Notes under the pieces: model-generated
Databases searched by the model: none
What the model saw: only the letters and a program-made list of their open reading frames with translations
Told to the model about the DNA's origin: nothing
Shown: piece after piece, positions 10,384-21,308 of the stretch
Position numbering within the stretch: position 1 is the stretch's first letter
Layout: the number at the start of each line of letters is the position of its first letter
Assembly (NCBI GenBank): GCA_004194705.1
Contig: SADC01001375.1
Coordinates: 1-64,000 of the forward strand
Direction of reading: 5' to 3'
DNA from: Ditylenchus dipsaci
Lineage: Eukaryota > Nematoda > Chromadorea > Rhabditida > Anguinidae
Length of the DNA stretch: 64,000 bases
Translations under genes and position numbers: made by a program

Positions 10384-12646
10384 TTAACTTGCGTCAAAGA
10401 AATTGCTAGAAGTGACCAGTGACTTGAGGCTCTCGATTACACCCTTACTCAGATTATTGTCGCCTCCAACACTTGAGAAATCTTTGCTCTGAGTCCACTG
10501 ATTTTCAATCTTGCCAAAACTTGGATCAATCAATGAAGAAATCGTCTCCTGGAACTTAGTAGATTGGCACGGAAATACAAAGCCATCTGCATCGCTTCCC
10601 CATCCACATTTCTCAAGAAGTGAAGGAACACAGTCTTCGCTCTTCTGCATCGGCTGGCCATCATTTCCAAGGAAGCCAAACAATTCAATCAGAGTCTGCT
10701 GGCCAATTGATGCGTAATACTTGACGACAAGCTCCAGCTGAATGGCAGTTACACGATTGAGCAGCTCCGGCACATACGGTCTGAAATGAATGTGCGTTGG
10801 TAAAAACCCAACTCGCGCCCGTACTGACTCGCGCCCCCCAACTCGCGCCAGTCCCAACTCGCGCCCCCAACTCGCGCCGGTCCAACTCGCGCCCCCCAAC
10901 TCGCGCCGGTCCCAACTCGCGCATCCCAACTCGCGCCAGTCCCAACTCGCGCCCCCAACTCGCGCCACTTTTTAACCCTCCTACTCATGTGCGCCCGAAA
11001 ACTCTAAAAAATACCAAGCTTAGCATCAATGATAGCATCGAAAAAAGCAAACAGTTAGTGGTGCTGAAAATCCTATGAGGATATACGACAAAACCGCGGC
11101 GACAAAACACTGAGCTATAATTTACTACGTATATAAGCGATTCTTACATGCTCTTCTTGACTATAACCCTATTTAAAGTTGAGGAGAGAGTACATTGGTA
11201 TAGTCGAACCTCGATAAGCCATCCCCCTGCTAAACCTCCACCTTATAATCACCCGATCTGGTCAGTTACACGACATTCATAGGAAAATGGAACACTCGAT
11301 GATCCGTTACCTGAGTGTGGTCTCCCGAGGTGACGACTTATCGAGGTTCGACTGTACCTGGTTTTTTGTGGAGTTTCAGTCTTATACCGGTGTCTTTCGT
11401 TAAAATTATTTTTGTTAAGTTAGTACGATTAATAAATATTTTTGTCGTTTTCATTCTTTCCTACTATCTGTATAATAGGCTATATACAGCCGAACTTACG
11501 TTATCAGCTGATCCAGTTACCTCTCGGGACCGACCTTAGAATGGCGTACTACCGAGGAAGACGTTAATTGGGGTGTCAAACACAGAAAGGTAAGCCAATT
11601 TTAGGCAAATAAATTGTAATAGGATGCCGTATAACTGTGGTGACTTACAATTGAGGTTCGGAAGCGAACCATATGGTCGTATCGTTTAACCATTGGCCCT
11701 TTCTTAAAAAAATTAGTCTTGGTTGTTTTTCAACCCGTAAAAAACAGAAAAATATATTTTACTATTACCTAGAAATGAATTCCTGTTTTGTTTCGATTCG
11801 TCCTAAAAATTTCGTCATAGTAGAAGACCAAAACTCCACATAAAAAAACCCGCGTGCTTACCTAATGCTGTGCCTAAAAAAATTGACTGAACATAAGAGC
11901 CCTTGCATTTAATAAGTACCCAGATTTGAGGGATACATGGGTAACCATACCTGGATATTAACATTTGGGTAAGATGACGCGAGTACTTACGTGCCTCGTG
12001 CTGGGTTTTTTTTAAATATTATCAAACCGTGTTTAGAGCACGATACTGAATGGCATACAGTAATTTTAATTTAAAAAAATTGGAGAAAAATTATGTGGGC
12101 GCACATGTGTAGGAGCCGGTTAAAAAGTGGCGCGAGTTGGGGGGCGCGAGTTGGGACCGGCGCGAGTTGGGAGGCGCGAGTTGGGGGCGCGAGTTGGGAC
12201 CGGCGCGAGTTGGGGGGCGCGAGTCAGTACGGGCGCGAGTTGGGTGTCGTTCTGTGCGTTAGAGGGTGTGGTACATGTGGTTAAAGGGCCTGAGAATTTC
12301 ACAGAAAGACTTACTGAAGCTGCGCATCCAATTGCCACGCGACGGTTTAACTGAGAGGATGGCTTTGGCTTTGGCATCATCTTGAGCTTGTTTTGACTGC
12401 AATTTTGCTACAAAAATATTGATGTTTCCAAAATTTCGCAAACATCGGAAAATACAACCACCAAAAAATTTACTTACATAGACGAGCTCTACGCATCATG
12501 TTTGCTTGTTCGGCAGCTTGAATTTTGGCTTCTAGTTTCTGCTTCTTCAGCCTTTCCTTTCCCCATCTTTTCTTGACTGCGGCTGCACGAATTTCGGAGA
12601 GAGACAGTCCATTTGACTTAGCGCACATCCTTCTGGTGGAAACCAT
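10384..12646 (-). CDS. Unrecognised three-exon gene inside the 3.7-kb insertion
   Basis: Exon 1 (12478..12646) starts MVSTRRMCAKSNG after a TTTTAG acceptor-like site and is Lys/Arg-rich (VKKRWGKERLKKQK), ending at GTAAGT. Exon 2 (12315..12407, acceptor TTTTGTAG, donor GTAAGT) continues KQAQDDAKAKAIL. Exon 3 (10384..10780, acceptor TTCATTTCAG) reads PYVPELLNRVTAIQLELVVK through CVPSLLEKCGWGSDADGF to a stop, with AATAAA about 50 bases later. Exons 1 and 2 join in frame. Exon 2 ends in phase 1 but exon 3 needs phase 2, so either a base is missing or a small exon was not found. The family is unknown and it is not a transposase I recognise. Confidence 0.6.
10797..12250. mobile_element. Foldback element with CAACTCGCGCC tandem-array arms
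   Basis: The left arm (10,805-10,972) is about twelve copies of CAACTCGCGCC with spacers. The right arm (12,122-12,246) is the same array inverted. It occupies the intron between exons 2 and 3 of the gene at 10,384-12,646. The long open frames across the arms follow from the 11-15-base period and are not genes. A CAGTCGAACCTC-type element is nested inside. Confidence 0.75.
11201..11354. mobile_element. CAGTCGAACCTC-type MITE, GATAAGCCAT module
   Basis: Ends TAGTCGAACCTCGATAAGCC and GGTTCGACTGTA. The inner word is CTTATCGAGG. Flanked by TA on the right. Confidence 0.6.
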
Positions 12647-13751
12647 CTTCAGATCTAAAATTATTTCGAATTCATTTTGTATCGAAACTCCAAATTTTGT
12701 ATTTTTTTAGCATCTTTATATACCAAAAGAAAGTTAAGAATCTATTCTATCTTTTAACCAAAATAGAATTTTCAAAACCAAGAGTTTTACAAACGAGAGA
12801 CCATCAACAGCAAACAACTGGCATTTTCTCGAGTGAAAATAGGGGTTTTGTGTTTTCCATCTAACTTTTGCATAAAACACCTGAAATTTGCATTTTTTGT
12901 ATACGTCCTTGGTACCAAAATGCAGCAAATTTACTCCTCTATCGAGCCTCCAGTTGCGTTTCAGGAAACCTCGATAAAAAAATAGTGCTAGAATCGCAAT
13001 TGAGTCAACTAGATGAAAAAAAATTCTTGAAAATTTTCACAGAAATCAATTATAGCTTTCAAATTTTGCATGTTTTATGGGCAAGTGATGGCTCATTCGA
13101 AAGCCCTTAGTGTAAGGAATATTCTGGCTATAAATATGCAAAGAATAAAAAGAAAAAATTCGATGAGGAACACGAAATAAAAAATAGTCTGAAATCGACC
13201 ATTTTTGAAAATTTTGCCATTTTTTTATTTCGCGCCAAATTTTCCTAACATACTAAAATTCAAATTTTGAAACACTGTGCTAGGTCCAAAATTTTTTTCG
13301 AACAGATTTTTTTCTTAGTTTCCGCAAGCTCTACTAATTCTGGATTTTAGATTTTGGATTTTCACTCAGAAATTTCAAAATGACTCTAATAAGCGCTAAC
13401 ACCACCCCCCCCCTCCCAGAGGTCGATCGAAAAATAAGCGCCCAGGGCGGCAATAAGAACAAATACGGTCTTATTTGAAAATGTTGATAAAATCGAAGAA
13501 ATCCACACTTTGGAGCCGCTCTCCTGCGACAGGATCCATGTGCTGATTTTTATTTACATTTTAAAAATTTTTAAATTGTTCAAAAGCTCATTTTGAAGCC
13601 CTATTTTTCAAGTACGAGATGACACGGACTACACTTCAAACAAAAAAGGGAAAAAATCATGCCAGTTTCCGAGTGAGGGAGCATGAAAAAGATCGGAATT
13701 GATGGTTACGATGCTCTAATTTTTTTACTCATCAAACTTTAAACTGCATAC

Positions 13752-14030
13752 CCCAGACATCCAGTGGGATTTCGAGTTGGCTGGAGCCAGCTGCATTCTC
13801 AGCTTCACAAGTCCAAATTCCATCATCTTCTCCAGCAGCCTTTGTGATTTCAATTCCTTGTCCTTGGTCCAGAATGCGATAGTTTTGCTGGAGTGCAACT
13901 TCTATACCATTTCTATACCACCGGATCTTGGGCAGTGGATTACCGGAGGCTGGACACCAGAGAGTAATTGGGTGGCCTTCTAGTACGTGCGATTCTCCCT
14001 CATTTCTGGATCCATCAATTACTGGTTTGG
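13752..14030 (-). pseudogene. Ig unit 8 of the duplicate, copy A (single exon, frame open)
   Basis: One exon from TTTTTAG to GTATGCA, phase 1 to phase 1, 93 codons. It has the complete Ig pattern: [20 protein letters not shown], then [16 protein letters not shown]. It is intact here, whereas B has lost two bases in this exon. Classed with the duplicate because no upstream exons or promoter are seen for copy A. Confidence 0.7.
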
Positions 14031-15223
14031 CTAAAAAGTTTTTTATAGTCAAATATATGTTGCTTAAATTTGGCGGAATATGCTTAGGTCTTAGATATTT
14101 CGGCTCTATATGAATTCACGCCCACTACGAAATATTATTTCTTTTGATTATTTTTTCGCAAAATTTTTTTTATCTAAATATTTTCAAATAAATTTTTATC
14201 TTGATTCCCAAGCTGATTTTTTTCGGTATTGTTTTTTTATAAATCAGCTTGGAAGACCAAGGCAAAAATAATTATACGAATTTTCGGCACTGCTGGAATA
14301 TACCCCTCCCGAAAAGCGCTACTGAAATACACCCCACCAATAATTTAGGCTTAGGTTTTGGCTTTGGCTTAGACCCGTTGGCTTTGGCTCATAGCCTATG
14401 CATTATTTACAGAGGCTTTTGTACAACTTTTTTCTCAAATAGTGGTTTTAGGCACCCTCTAAAAGTTATTGGGGGGAAGGGGGGGGTGGTTTATTTTCCA
14501 GTAGCTTTTGGGTGGGGTATATTCCAGTAACGTCGAATTTTTTTCACTAAAAACATTTTTTGCTTCGAAATGACTAAAAAGTTCAAATGAAAACTTTTTG
14601 TAGGAAAAAATTCTAAAAAATCAACAAGGGGGACCAAGGCGTACTTTTTTCGGGGTGGGCGCGAATTCTTATAGAGCAGATATTTAAATTTTCGCTCTAT
14701 TGTAACAACACAAGTTAATTTGTCCATACGTTAAACAGGTCGACAAAGTTTGATCAATTTTTTATATGTTCAGTTCCGACACTTCCATAATTCCATGACC
14801 CTAATTTGAAGCTTTTATGGCCAAAATATGAGCGAAAAATGATAGATAGTACGGGGCTTCAAGAAACCTAACTATTAGAGACTACTAGCTACTAGAATCC
14901 TAGCCTTCCAAACTGCCAGAAATTTTTTCTAGATAGAATTTCTAAAATCTGTAAAATCATATCAATGGAAAATATCGAACTGCACGATTCGCTTCGATTC
15001 TGACAACGCTATCTTGTAGAGCATAGTCAATTTACTACATGAAATTTCGAGATTTTTTGCGAACAGAGAGAAAAAGGTTGAAGTTTATTGTCGCAGCTCC
15101 TTCTAAAAAGAATTTTTAAAAGAGAAGCTTTGTAATTTTGTCATTTTACTATTACCACCTCGATCCCTCGGAAAATTGAGTGTTTGGGCTTAAAAGAGAG
15201 CATACAATGTGCTCAGTAAGATA

Positions 15224-15292
15224 CAGTCGAACCTCGTTATAAGATACACCCAGGGACCGACCCCAGCTGTATCTTATAACGAGGTTCTACTG
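15224..15292. mobile_element. Very short CAGTCGAACCTC-type MITE (69 bp)
   Basis: Ends CAGTCGAACCTCGTTATAAG and the inverse (CTTATAACGAGGTTCTACTG), TA-flanked, almost nothing between the arms. Copy B (52,664-52,807) has a longer form with an extra internal segment. Confidence 0.75.
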
Positions 15293-15338
15293 TAGCACTA
15301 AATTCAGATTTTTTTTTGAATGGCCGCCTTCCAAATTA

Positions 15339-15615
15339 CCGTATTTACTGTATTAACTCCCACCCTCTAATAATTCCCCACCCTCTAATAACTCACCACC
15401 CTCTAATAAGTTCCCCCCTACGGACCTTATATCTCAGCCTAGAGCGAACATTTCGCAAATCTGTTTTTGCGTTTTCTTAGTTGCCGCGAGTTTACCTGAT
15501 TACACTTTTCAGATTTTGGTTGAGCACTCAAAATCTCAAAATCGACCTCAAAATTTTTCGATTTTTTAGAGGTTGAAAAATAACTCCCCATGGGGACTTA
15601 ATACAGTAAATACGG
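15339..15615. mobile_element. CCGTATTT MITE, TAACTCCCCA module (A only)
   Basis: Ends CCGTATTTACTGTATTAA and AGTAAATACGG, TA-flanked. Copy B reads CCAAATTAGGCTTTCG without it. Confidence 0.8.
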
Positions 15616-16545
15616 TAGGCTTTCGTTTATTTGCGAAAATTTCATTCGATATACCAAATTGACTTCTTTGACAAGATGAAAGTAAAACATAGCCAGATTG
15701 TCCTAAATATATTAAAAATTTCGAGGGTGCCTATTCAAAAAATAAGCAGATTTGAGAGCCCTGCTATAGTGACGCCCCTAAAAATTATATTTTCGACTTG
15801 GTACAACACTTTATTTTTCAAAAAACGGGTTAAAAGTGTATGACCCAGCAGATCGTACAGTTCGATATGTTCCCTTGTTAGTTTTTATAACAATTTTTCG
15901 GTATATAATAACAAAAACAGGATTTTTGCTTGCTCATCTTTGTGATTTGAGCCTTGCATATAAAGAGGCCATTTACAGACCAGGGCCTAAAATTTGGCAT
16001 GCAAAAGTAGGTCGATGTGCGTTCACAGATTTTTTATAAATTTAATCTATAAAAAAATTCTGGCAGTCATAAATCTCAGGTTTTTGTGGGGTATACTGTA
16101 AGCTTCTTTTTTTCCTGCACGATATACATGGTCGCCCAATTTTTTTCTAGCCATCGAATTTCGGTCATAAAGTTTTCATTTTTCGCGATTTTGACTAGAT
16201 GTTTTTTAATCGAAACAGCTGATACCTTGGGAAATCGATGGATACGAAATACGCAACAAAATCTTCATTCGAATACCAACTAACAATGGCAAACATAAAC
16301 TAACAAAATTTCAACTAATAAATTTTGAGTTAAGAATTCTGAATGGACATTAGAGTAATAATACGAAAAAGGGTTTACAAAGCAATTCAGCACTATAATG
16401 TAGCGCAGTTCAATAGCTACAAATGACATTTTACAAAATGCATTCCGAAAATATAAAATGTTGAGATATGGTTACTTCGAAAAAACCAATTTCTTCAAAA
16501 GATGACCAAAATTTAAAATTTTCCCACCTTTCGAAATAAGACCTA

Positions 16546-16662
16546 TAGGGTTGGCGGTTCGGGTACCCGTTTGAAAGTAATTGGAACCGAAACCCGGTTT
16601 TTTTTGGGTTTCGGGTATCGTTCGGTTCGGGTACCCGAAAATTTCGGGTACCCGCAACCCTA
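16546..16662. mobile_element. hAT-like MITE, TAGGGTTG ends, CGGGTACCCG core, copy A
   Basis: TAGGGTTGGCGG...CGCAACCCTA with a perfect 8-bp target duplication AAGACCTA. The core is repeats of CGGGTACCCG. Also present in B at 53,780-53,891, so it predates the duplication. Confidence 0.85.
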
Positions 16663-16700
16663 AAGACCTAAAAGACAAAATCTCAACGCTTAGATTTTTC

Positions 16701-16830
16701 GGGCCTTATAGAGTTTACGTGTCCAAAATATGCCTTGGTCCCCCTGTTGTTTTTTTTTGTAAAAACAGCTTGGTCCCCCCTGTTGTTTTATAATTCAAAT
16801 TATTTTGGACACATAAACTCCACTAGCGCC
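16701..16830. mobile_element. Short inverted-repeat MITE in a GATTTTTC target (A only)
   Basis: Arms pair through GAGTTTACGTGTCCAAAATA and its inverse near 16,800-16,815, with the end GGCGCTAGTGGAG. The target GATTTTTC is duplicated at 16,693-16,700 and 16,831-16,838. The loop carries two CTTGGTCCCCC words. Confidence 0.7.
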
Positions 16831-16838
16831 GATTTTTC

Positions 16839-17554
16839 GACCCTAGTAGCGAATACCCCCCCCCCCCAACAATTTTTTTTTCAAAATCAGGTTTTAACCA
16901 TTTCTAAGTGATTCTTATGCGCTGAAAACGATAAAAAACGTGTTTTCGGACATTTTCTGGCCTAAAAAGTTGATTTTTGGAAAAAAGAATTTTTGACCAA
17001 AATTCGACTTTTCGCCTTGGGGACCAAGGTATTCTACCTCGTTTTGTCACTGGAGCCAGGCGAAAAGAGTCTCTTTATGCATTTTATGATCAAGAGTCTT
17101 GCTTGGAATTATGTCTAAGGTAAGTGAGTGCGCGCATCTCTAACTCTCAAGCCCCTGCGCCCCTTCGGGGGCGCAGGGCGCTTAGTTGCTTGGAGTTCAG
17201 ATGCGCACACCCACATACCTTAGACACAAATCACTCGAAAGTGACTCTGGATGCATGAAAAAGCATGCATACCAGAGTTTCTTTATGTGGTAGGCCCCAG
17301 CTAACAAAACTATGTTCAAATCACATCTTTTTAGGACTCTAGGTACCATTTTTTAGGTGGTTTACCTTGGTCCCCCAAGGCAAAAAGTCGAATTTCGGTC
17401 AAAAATTTTTTTTCCAAAAACCAACTTTTTAGGCCAGAAAATGCCCGAAAACACCTTTTAAATCGTTTTCAGCGCATAAGAATTACTTAGAAATGGTTAA
17501 AACCTGATTTTGAAAAAAATTTGTTGGGGGGGGGGGGCATTCGCTACTAGCGCC
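16839..17554. mobile_element. Second element inserted in the same GATTTTTC site (A only)
   Basis: Ends CTAGTAGCGAATACCCCC and the inverse GCATTCGCTACTAGCGCC, with GATTTTTC on both sides (16,831-16,838 and 17,555-17,562). Arms of more than 150 bases enclose copy 2 of the structured hairpin repeat. The interior resembles 6,105-6,735. Confidence 0.7.
17105..17325. repeat. Structured hairpin repeat, copy 2
   Basis: Perfect hairpin CTGCGCCCCTTCGGGGGCGC inside a longer stem closed by GTGCGCGCATCTC/GATGCGCACAC. A second hairpin is at 17,245-17,277 (CTCTGGATGCATG, loop, CATGCATACCAGAG). Confidence 0.7.
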
Positions 17555-17800
17555 GATTTTTCAAACCTGTTCTGTAAATTGCATTTTGTAGCTTTTGAAT
17601 TGCGCTACAACATACTGCTAAGATGTTTCGGTAACGCTCAATCACGCAAAGTGATAAAAATGCTCATCGAAATATCAAAATTAGTGAAAATTTGTTATTT
17701 TATGCTTGTCATTGTTAGTTGGTGTTCGAATAAAACTTTTTCGTTGCGTATTTGGTGTCAATCGACTTTCAAAGGTATCAGCTTTCGATTAAAAAAAAAA

Positions 17801-18045
17801 TTGACGCTAGTAGCGAATACCTCCCCCCAACGATTTTCATTTTTTTTACTTTAGTAAAAAGTACCCAAATTTATGTCCCCGACCCCGGAAAATATGCGCA
17901 AACTCTTTATTAGTCACAACTTCCGTACGCTGGCCAACCCCAAGCCTAAGGGCTAAGCCTAAACTTGTTGTTTGCAAGGGTAGTTACAGCAATTTTAAAA
18001 GGTCGGATTCTTGGGGGGGGGGGGGTTATTCGCTACTAGCGCCAA
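17801..18045. mobile_element. GGCGCTAGTAGCGAATA-ended element (A only)
   Basis: Inverted ends TTGACGCTAGTAGCGAATA and the inverse at 18,045, with G/C homopolymers just inside. Copy B has the uninterrupted intron at about 54,165. Confidence 0.65.
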
Positions 18046-19111
18046 AAAGTCTAGTCAAAATCTATGTTTGGACATTTTTGAATTTTTGGCTTTCTATTTT
18101 TCATTTTTCACAAATTTTTATCTTTAAGCATAAGGTGTGATTAGTGTCTGAAAATGTCAGAACAAACACGAAAAAACAAAACGCCAAAAGTAAAAAATTG
18201 TTTGAAAATAGGCTAAAAGCCTGCGCAACTATTTATTTTTTTTTTCAACACAATTACAACCATTTTTGTGAAGTTGGGGTAAAAATCTTTATTACTAATA
18301 ATTGATCACAGCAAGTTATTGTTTGACACACAACACAACCGTTACAAATAATAGTAATATCACACACAAACACACGAATCTAAGGCGAAAAAATCAGTCA
18401 ATCAAAAAATAAATAAGTTATTATGGTGAGTAAAGCTAGTCACAGAGATCTAAAAAGTCGATTTTTTCGATTAAATTAAAAATTTTCAAATAAGAGAAAT
18501 CACCAGATAAAATAGGCAATACTTTTGTTTATTTCTCTAATGAGTCCAAGTCGTCTTTTTAGGTTTTCACGTTTATAGCCACAGTCGACTCTCGATAATA
18601 ACGTCACCCGTAGCTGTTTACCGCAGATTTCGAAGTCTATTGTGAGTTGTCTTTGGCTGCTCTATTCCGATTTTACCAGTAGTTTTTCTAAAAAGCAACT
18701 ATTCCACCGAAAAGACCCGCGGCTCTCGACATAACGCCACCTTTTTCTGAAAATATATGAAGCTGTATCGAGAGCCGCAGGTCTTTTCGGCAGAATTGTT
18801 GCTATTTACATAAGCGACTGGCAAAATCATAATGCTTGCAATATTTGAAACCAGTTTCAAACACCCCTCAAAATATGTAAATCTCCTCTCAAATTAGAAT
18901 TTCACCCACTCAATTCAAAATTTCATCCCCTCAAATTTATTTTCGCATTGATCGAAAAATTTTTTCTTTGCATCAAATTAAATTTTTCTTTTAAAGGGAG
19001 GTTTATCTCCTTTCCGTATCTATTCCCGCATGGAATAAACCCGCTGGAAATAGTTTTTAATTCAAATTAAAACACATTTAGAGGTTTCTGGTTTGAATCT
19101 TTTTAGGTGTA

Positions 19112-19264
19112 CAGTCAACTCCCGATTTAGTGTACACCCTGGGGACCTGCTCCAGGTGTACACAAAATTGGGCGTGGACTAAATCGAGGTTCATTCTAGT
19201 CATTTTAATTAACCGCCGGCCAAAATTATTTAAACCAGGTGTACACTAAATCGGGAGTTGACTG
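19112..19264. mobile_element. CAGTCAACTCCC MITE, GATTTAGTGTAC module, copy A
   Basis: Ends CAGTCAACTCCCGATTTAGT and its inverse, TA-flanked. Shared with B at 55,220-55,372. Confidence 0.75.
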
Positions 19265-19412
19265 TAACCTTTATTCTTTTTTCGCATTCTATTTATTAGT
19301 TTGATATCGAAAAAATTTCAGCGTCTTGAAAACCGAGCTATATTATTAGGCAGGAATCCAAAACTATTAGAGCTTAATTACAGCCAAAACCTAGGAGAGA
19401 AAATTTAAGCTA

Positions 19413-19641
19413 CCGTATTTCCTGTAATTACCGCCCCGGGCGATAATTAGAATCATGCAATTTTTTCAAACTTCAAGTGGTTCAAAACTCGTGTTTTCAT
19501 TTACTGTTTGAGCTGTGTAAAAAGTGCCTGTTAGATTTTTGAAATCCCTCTCAGGCACTTTTTACACAGCTCAAACATTTAATGAAAACACGAATTTTGA
19601 ACCACTTGAAGTTAGGGGGGCGGCAATTAGAGGAAATACGG
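19413..19641. mobile_element. CCGTATTT MITE with perfect internal hairpin, copy A
   Basis: Ends CCGTATTTCCTGTAATTACC and GGAAATACGG, TA-flanked. The interior is a near-perfect palindrome of about 140 bases (CTTCAAGTGG at both arms). Shared with B at 55,522-55,755. Confidence 0.8.
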
Positions 19642-19962
19642 TAACCTTTGTTCAAAAATCCGAATTCGACGGGTAAAAAATTTGAGGGATGAAAGTTTAA
19701 TTGGAGGGATAAAGTTTAATTTGAGGGGTTTGTATATTTTAGTGGTGCTTTTAATTTGAGCCTCTTTAAAAATAGAAGTAAAAAGTGTCGGACCATAGGT
19801 GGAACGAACTTTTTGCGGTGTGGTTATATCCAAGTTCGATTGTTTGATAAAAAGAATCTAAAAATATTGCCCAACAAAGACTAAACATATACCTTTCTTA
19901 CTGACCTAAAAATCCCAAACAAAAAATGGTTTCGTTAAAACATTTTCCCTGTAATCTGAATT

Positions 19963-20659
19963 TTAAGCACTTATAACGGAAGAATTAGAAGAGACAAAAA
20001 ACGAAGAATACAAATCATCCATTGCAAAATGGTGCCTTCTTCTCCTTTTCTTCAACAATGTCTTGAGGTTGGCTCTCAGGTTATTCACATGTTTTCTGGC
20101 CTTAAGAGTGCCCACAAACCCTTGACCAGGTCCAGAATACTGCACTTCAGTGCTGAAGTACCTGTTTCCCAGTGGTTTCATCAGTCTGGTCTCAGCCACA
20201 TCTCTGTGCACCAGCCCTGAGGGCGCACTATACACCCTATATCTTCTGTTAGGCACAACAGGACTCGAGTTTAGTGTTAGATAATCGTAAATCCTGTGAC
20301 CATTGACTGGGTAGACCAGTCCAGTTGGAGATATAGGCGGCTGTAAAGTGGGTATTAGTGGATCGAACTCCACGGAAAAGTCGGCGTAAGTGGGCTGGAC
20401 AGGGAAATTCTCAAAACTTTTCCGTGGTTGAGGGTCATAAAAGTTCTTGGGGTGGCAGTAGTCCTCTTGTGGACTTTTTTTAAGACCGTCGAGCGGTCTT
20501 CGGGGTCTGTGTTAGTAGATTTTTGCCGACCAAAATGGGTTTCGCGCCGTCTGGTGGCCTGGCTTTCGTAGATATGTCGTCGCCGGTCATAGTCTTTTTT
20601 GTACTCAATCATGTGCCTATGCTCTAATTGTCGACAAAACTCAGAAGCCATGTGCGTAC
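19963..20659 (-). pseudogene. Read-through C-terminal tail exon, copy A (frameshifted)
   Basis: Counterpart of 56078..56775. The frame continues in phase from Ig unit 7 but is broken at about 20,427, where A reads GAGGGTCAT and B reads GAGGGGTCAT. The later part (19,963-20,373) is open and nearly identical to B, ending [10 protein letters not shown]...SVISA. See the copy B entry. Confidence 0.5.
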
Positions 20660-21260
20660 ATAGGATCTCCACATGGAACTTGACGTGGGACTGTCCAGCT
20701 CGGTTGGACGCAACACATTTGTAGTGGCCGGCATCGGAGATGGAGCTGCTTGTCAGTTGCAATCGACGTCCTTCGTTGGTGATCTGCAATTGGGAAAAAT
20801 GGTAAAAATTTTGTGCACTTTCTGGCCCATTTTTTCAAATTAGCGCCATTTTGGGTTTTTGTTTTTTCGGGATTTATTGCGGTTTGGGACACAATTTTCT
20901 TAACATCTTAACATCCTCTGCCCCACTCTGCCTATAAGGCTTTTTCCAAATTGAAAAAATAAAATTTTCTGCCATAAGAACATGGAAAACCAGAACGCCA
21001 GGAAAAGGCGAAATTGAAAAAATCGGAAAAGGGCCAAACGCCTCAATGCCAAAAAAATATCGAAAATTTATTTTAAATTCTGAATTTACCTCATAATTAA
21101 GTGAGTCAGTTGGTTCCAGGGGCCTTCCATCCTTGGTCCAGGTTACACGAAGTTCACTGTCCACTTCCACATCTTCATTCTTGACTGGACACACCAAGTC
21201 AACAAATCGCCTTCTCTTTTGGTCAACTTCTGTGGCTCAGTGGTTTCCATTTGTGGGGTT
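20660..21260 (-). pseudogene. Ig unit 7 of the duplicate, copy A (2 exons, 2 frame breaks)
   Basis: Exons 21090..21260 and 20660..20783. Visible Ig residues are [20 protein letters not shown] and then [16 protein letters not shown]. The first exon is two bases shorter than in B: GGGG against GGGGG at about 21,256 and CCAAGT against CCAAAGT at about 21,199. The second exon is identical to B in sense. Confidence 0.7.
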
Positions 21261-21308
21261 CTGAATTGTATAGGTAAAAAAATGACTTTCAGAAACTCAA
21301 TCGCCTAC

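Larger units (their letters stand above)
9579..13280. mobile_element. 3.7-kb inverted-repeat insertion carrying a gene (A only)
   Basis: Ends are GCACAGTGTTTCAAAA at 9,579 and the exact inverse at 13,280, with TA on both flanks. Copy B shows the empty site at about 50,733. Inside lie a three-exon gene and a nested array-armed foldback. No transposase is recognisable. Confidence 0.75.
9530..13468. mobile_element. CCGTATTT MITE split by a 3.7-kb insertion
   Basis: The left end CCGTATTTCCTCTAATTG is at 9,530 and the right end ACAAATACGG at 13,468. In copy B the same MITE is undivided at 50,685-50,921. Confidence 0.75.
14031..19962. other. Long transposon-rich intron, copy A
   Basis: No exon with proper splice sites between Ig unit 8 and the read-through tail. 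It is matched by 51,486-56,077 in B with several insertions unique to A. It holds poly-G/C tracts and many MITEs listed separately. Confidence 0.55.

Noticed and set aside
10685..10988. Overlapping open frames across the CAACTCGCGCC array, both strands
   Set aside because: They exist because the array lacks stop codons in several frames; only the exon 3 part below 10,780 looks like protein.
13200..13450. Possible second poly-C-bounded element near 13.4 kb
   Set aside because: The sequence is the right part of the split CCGTATTT MITE and matches 50.75-50.92 kb in B.
14340..14400. TTAGGC-like words as a telomere remnant (also 17,935, 51,800 and 63,430)
   Set aside because: Only scattered partial units, not a tandem array; at most a weak hint of nematode origin.
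20029..20220. 63-codon plus-strand frame identical in A and B
   Set aside because: Antisense shadow of the tail exon; identity is explained by the recent duplication.
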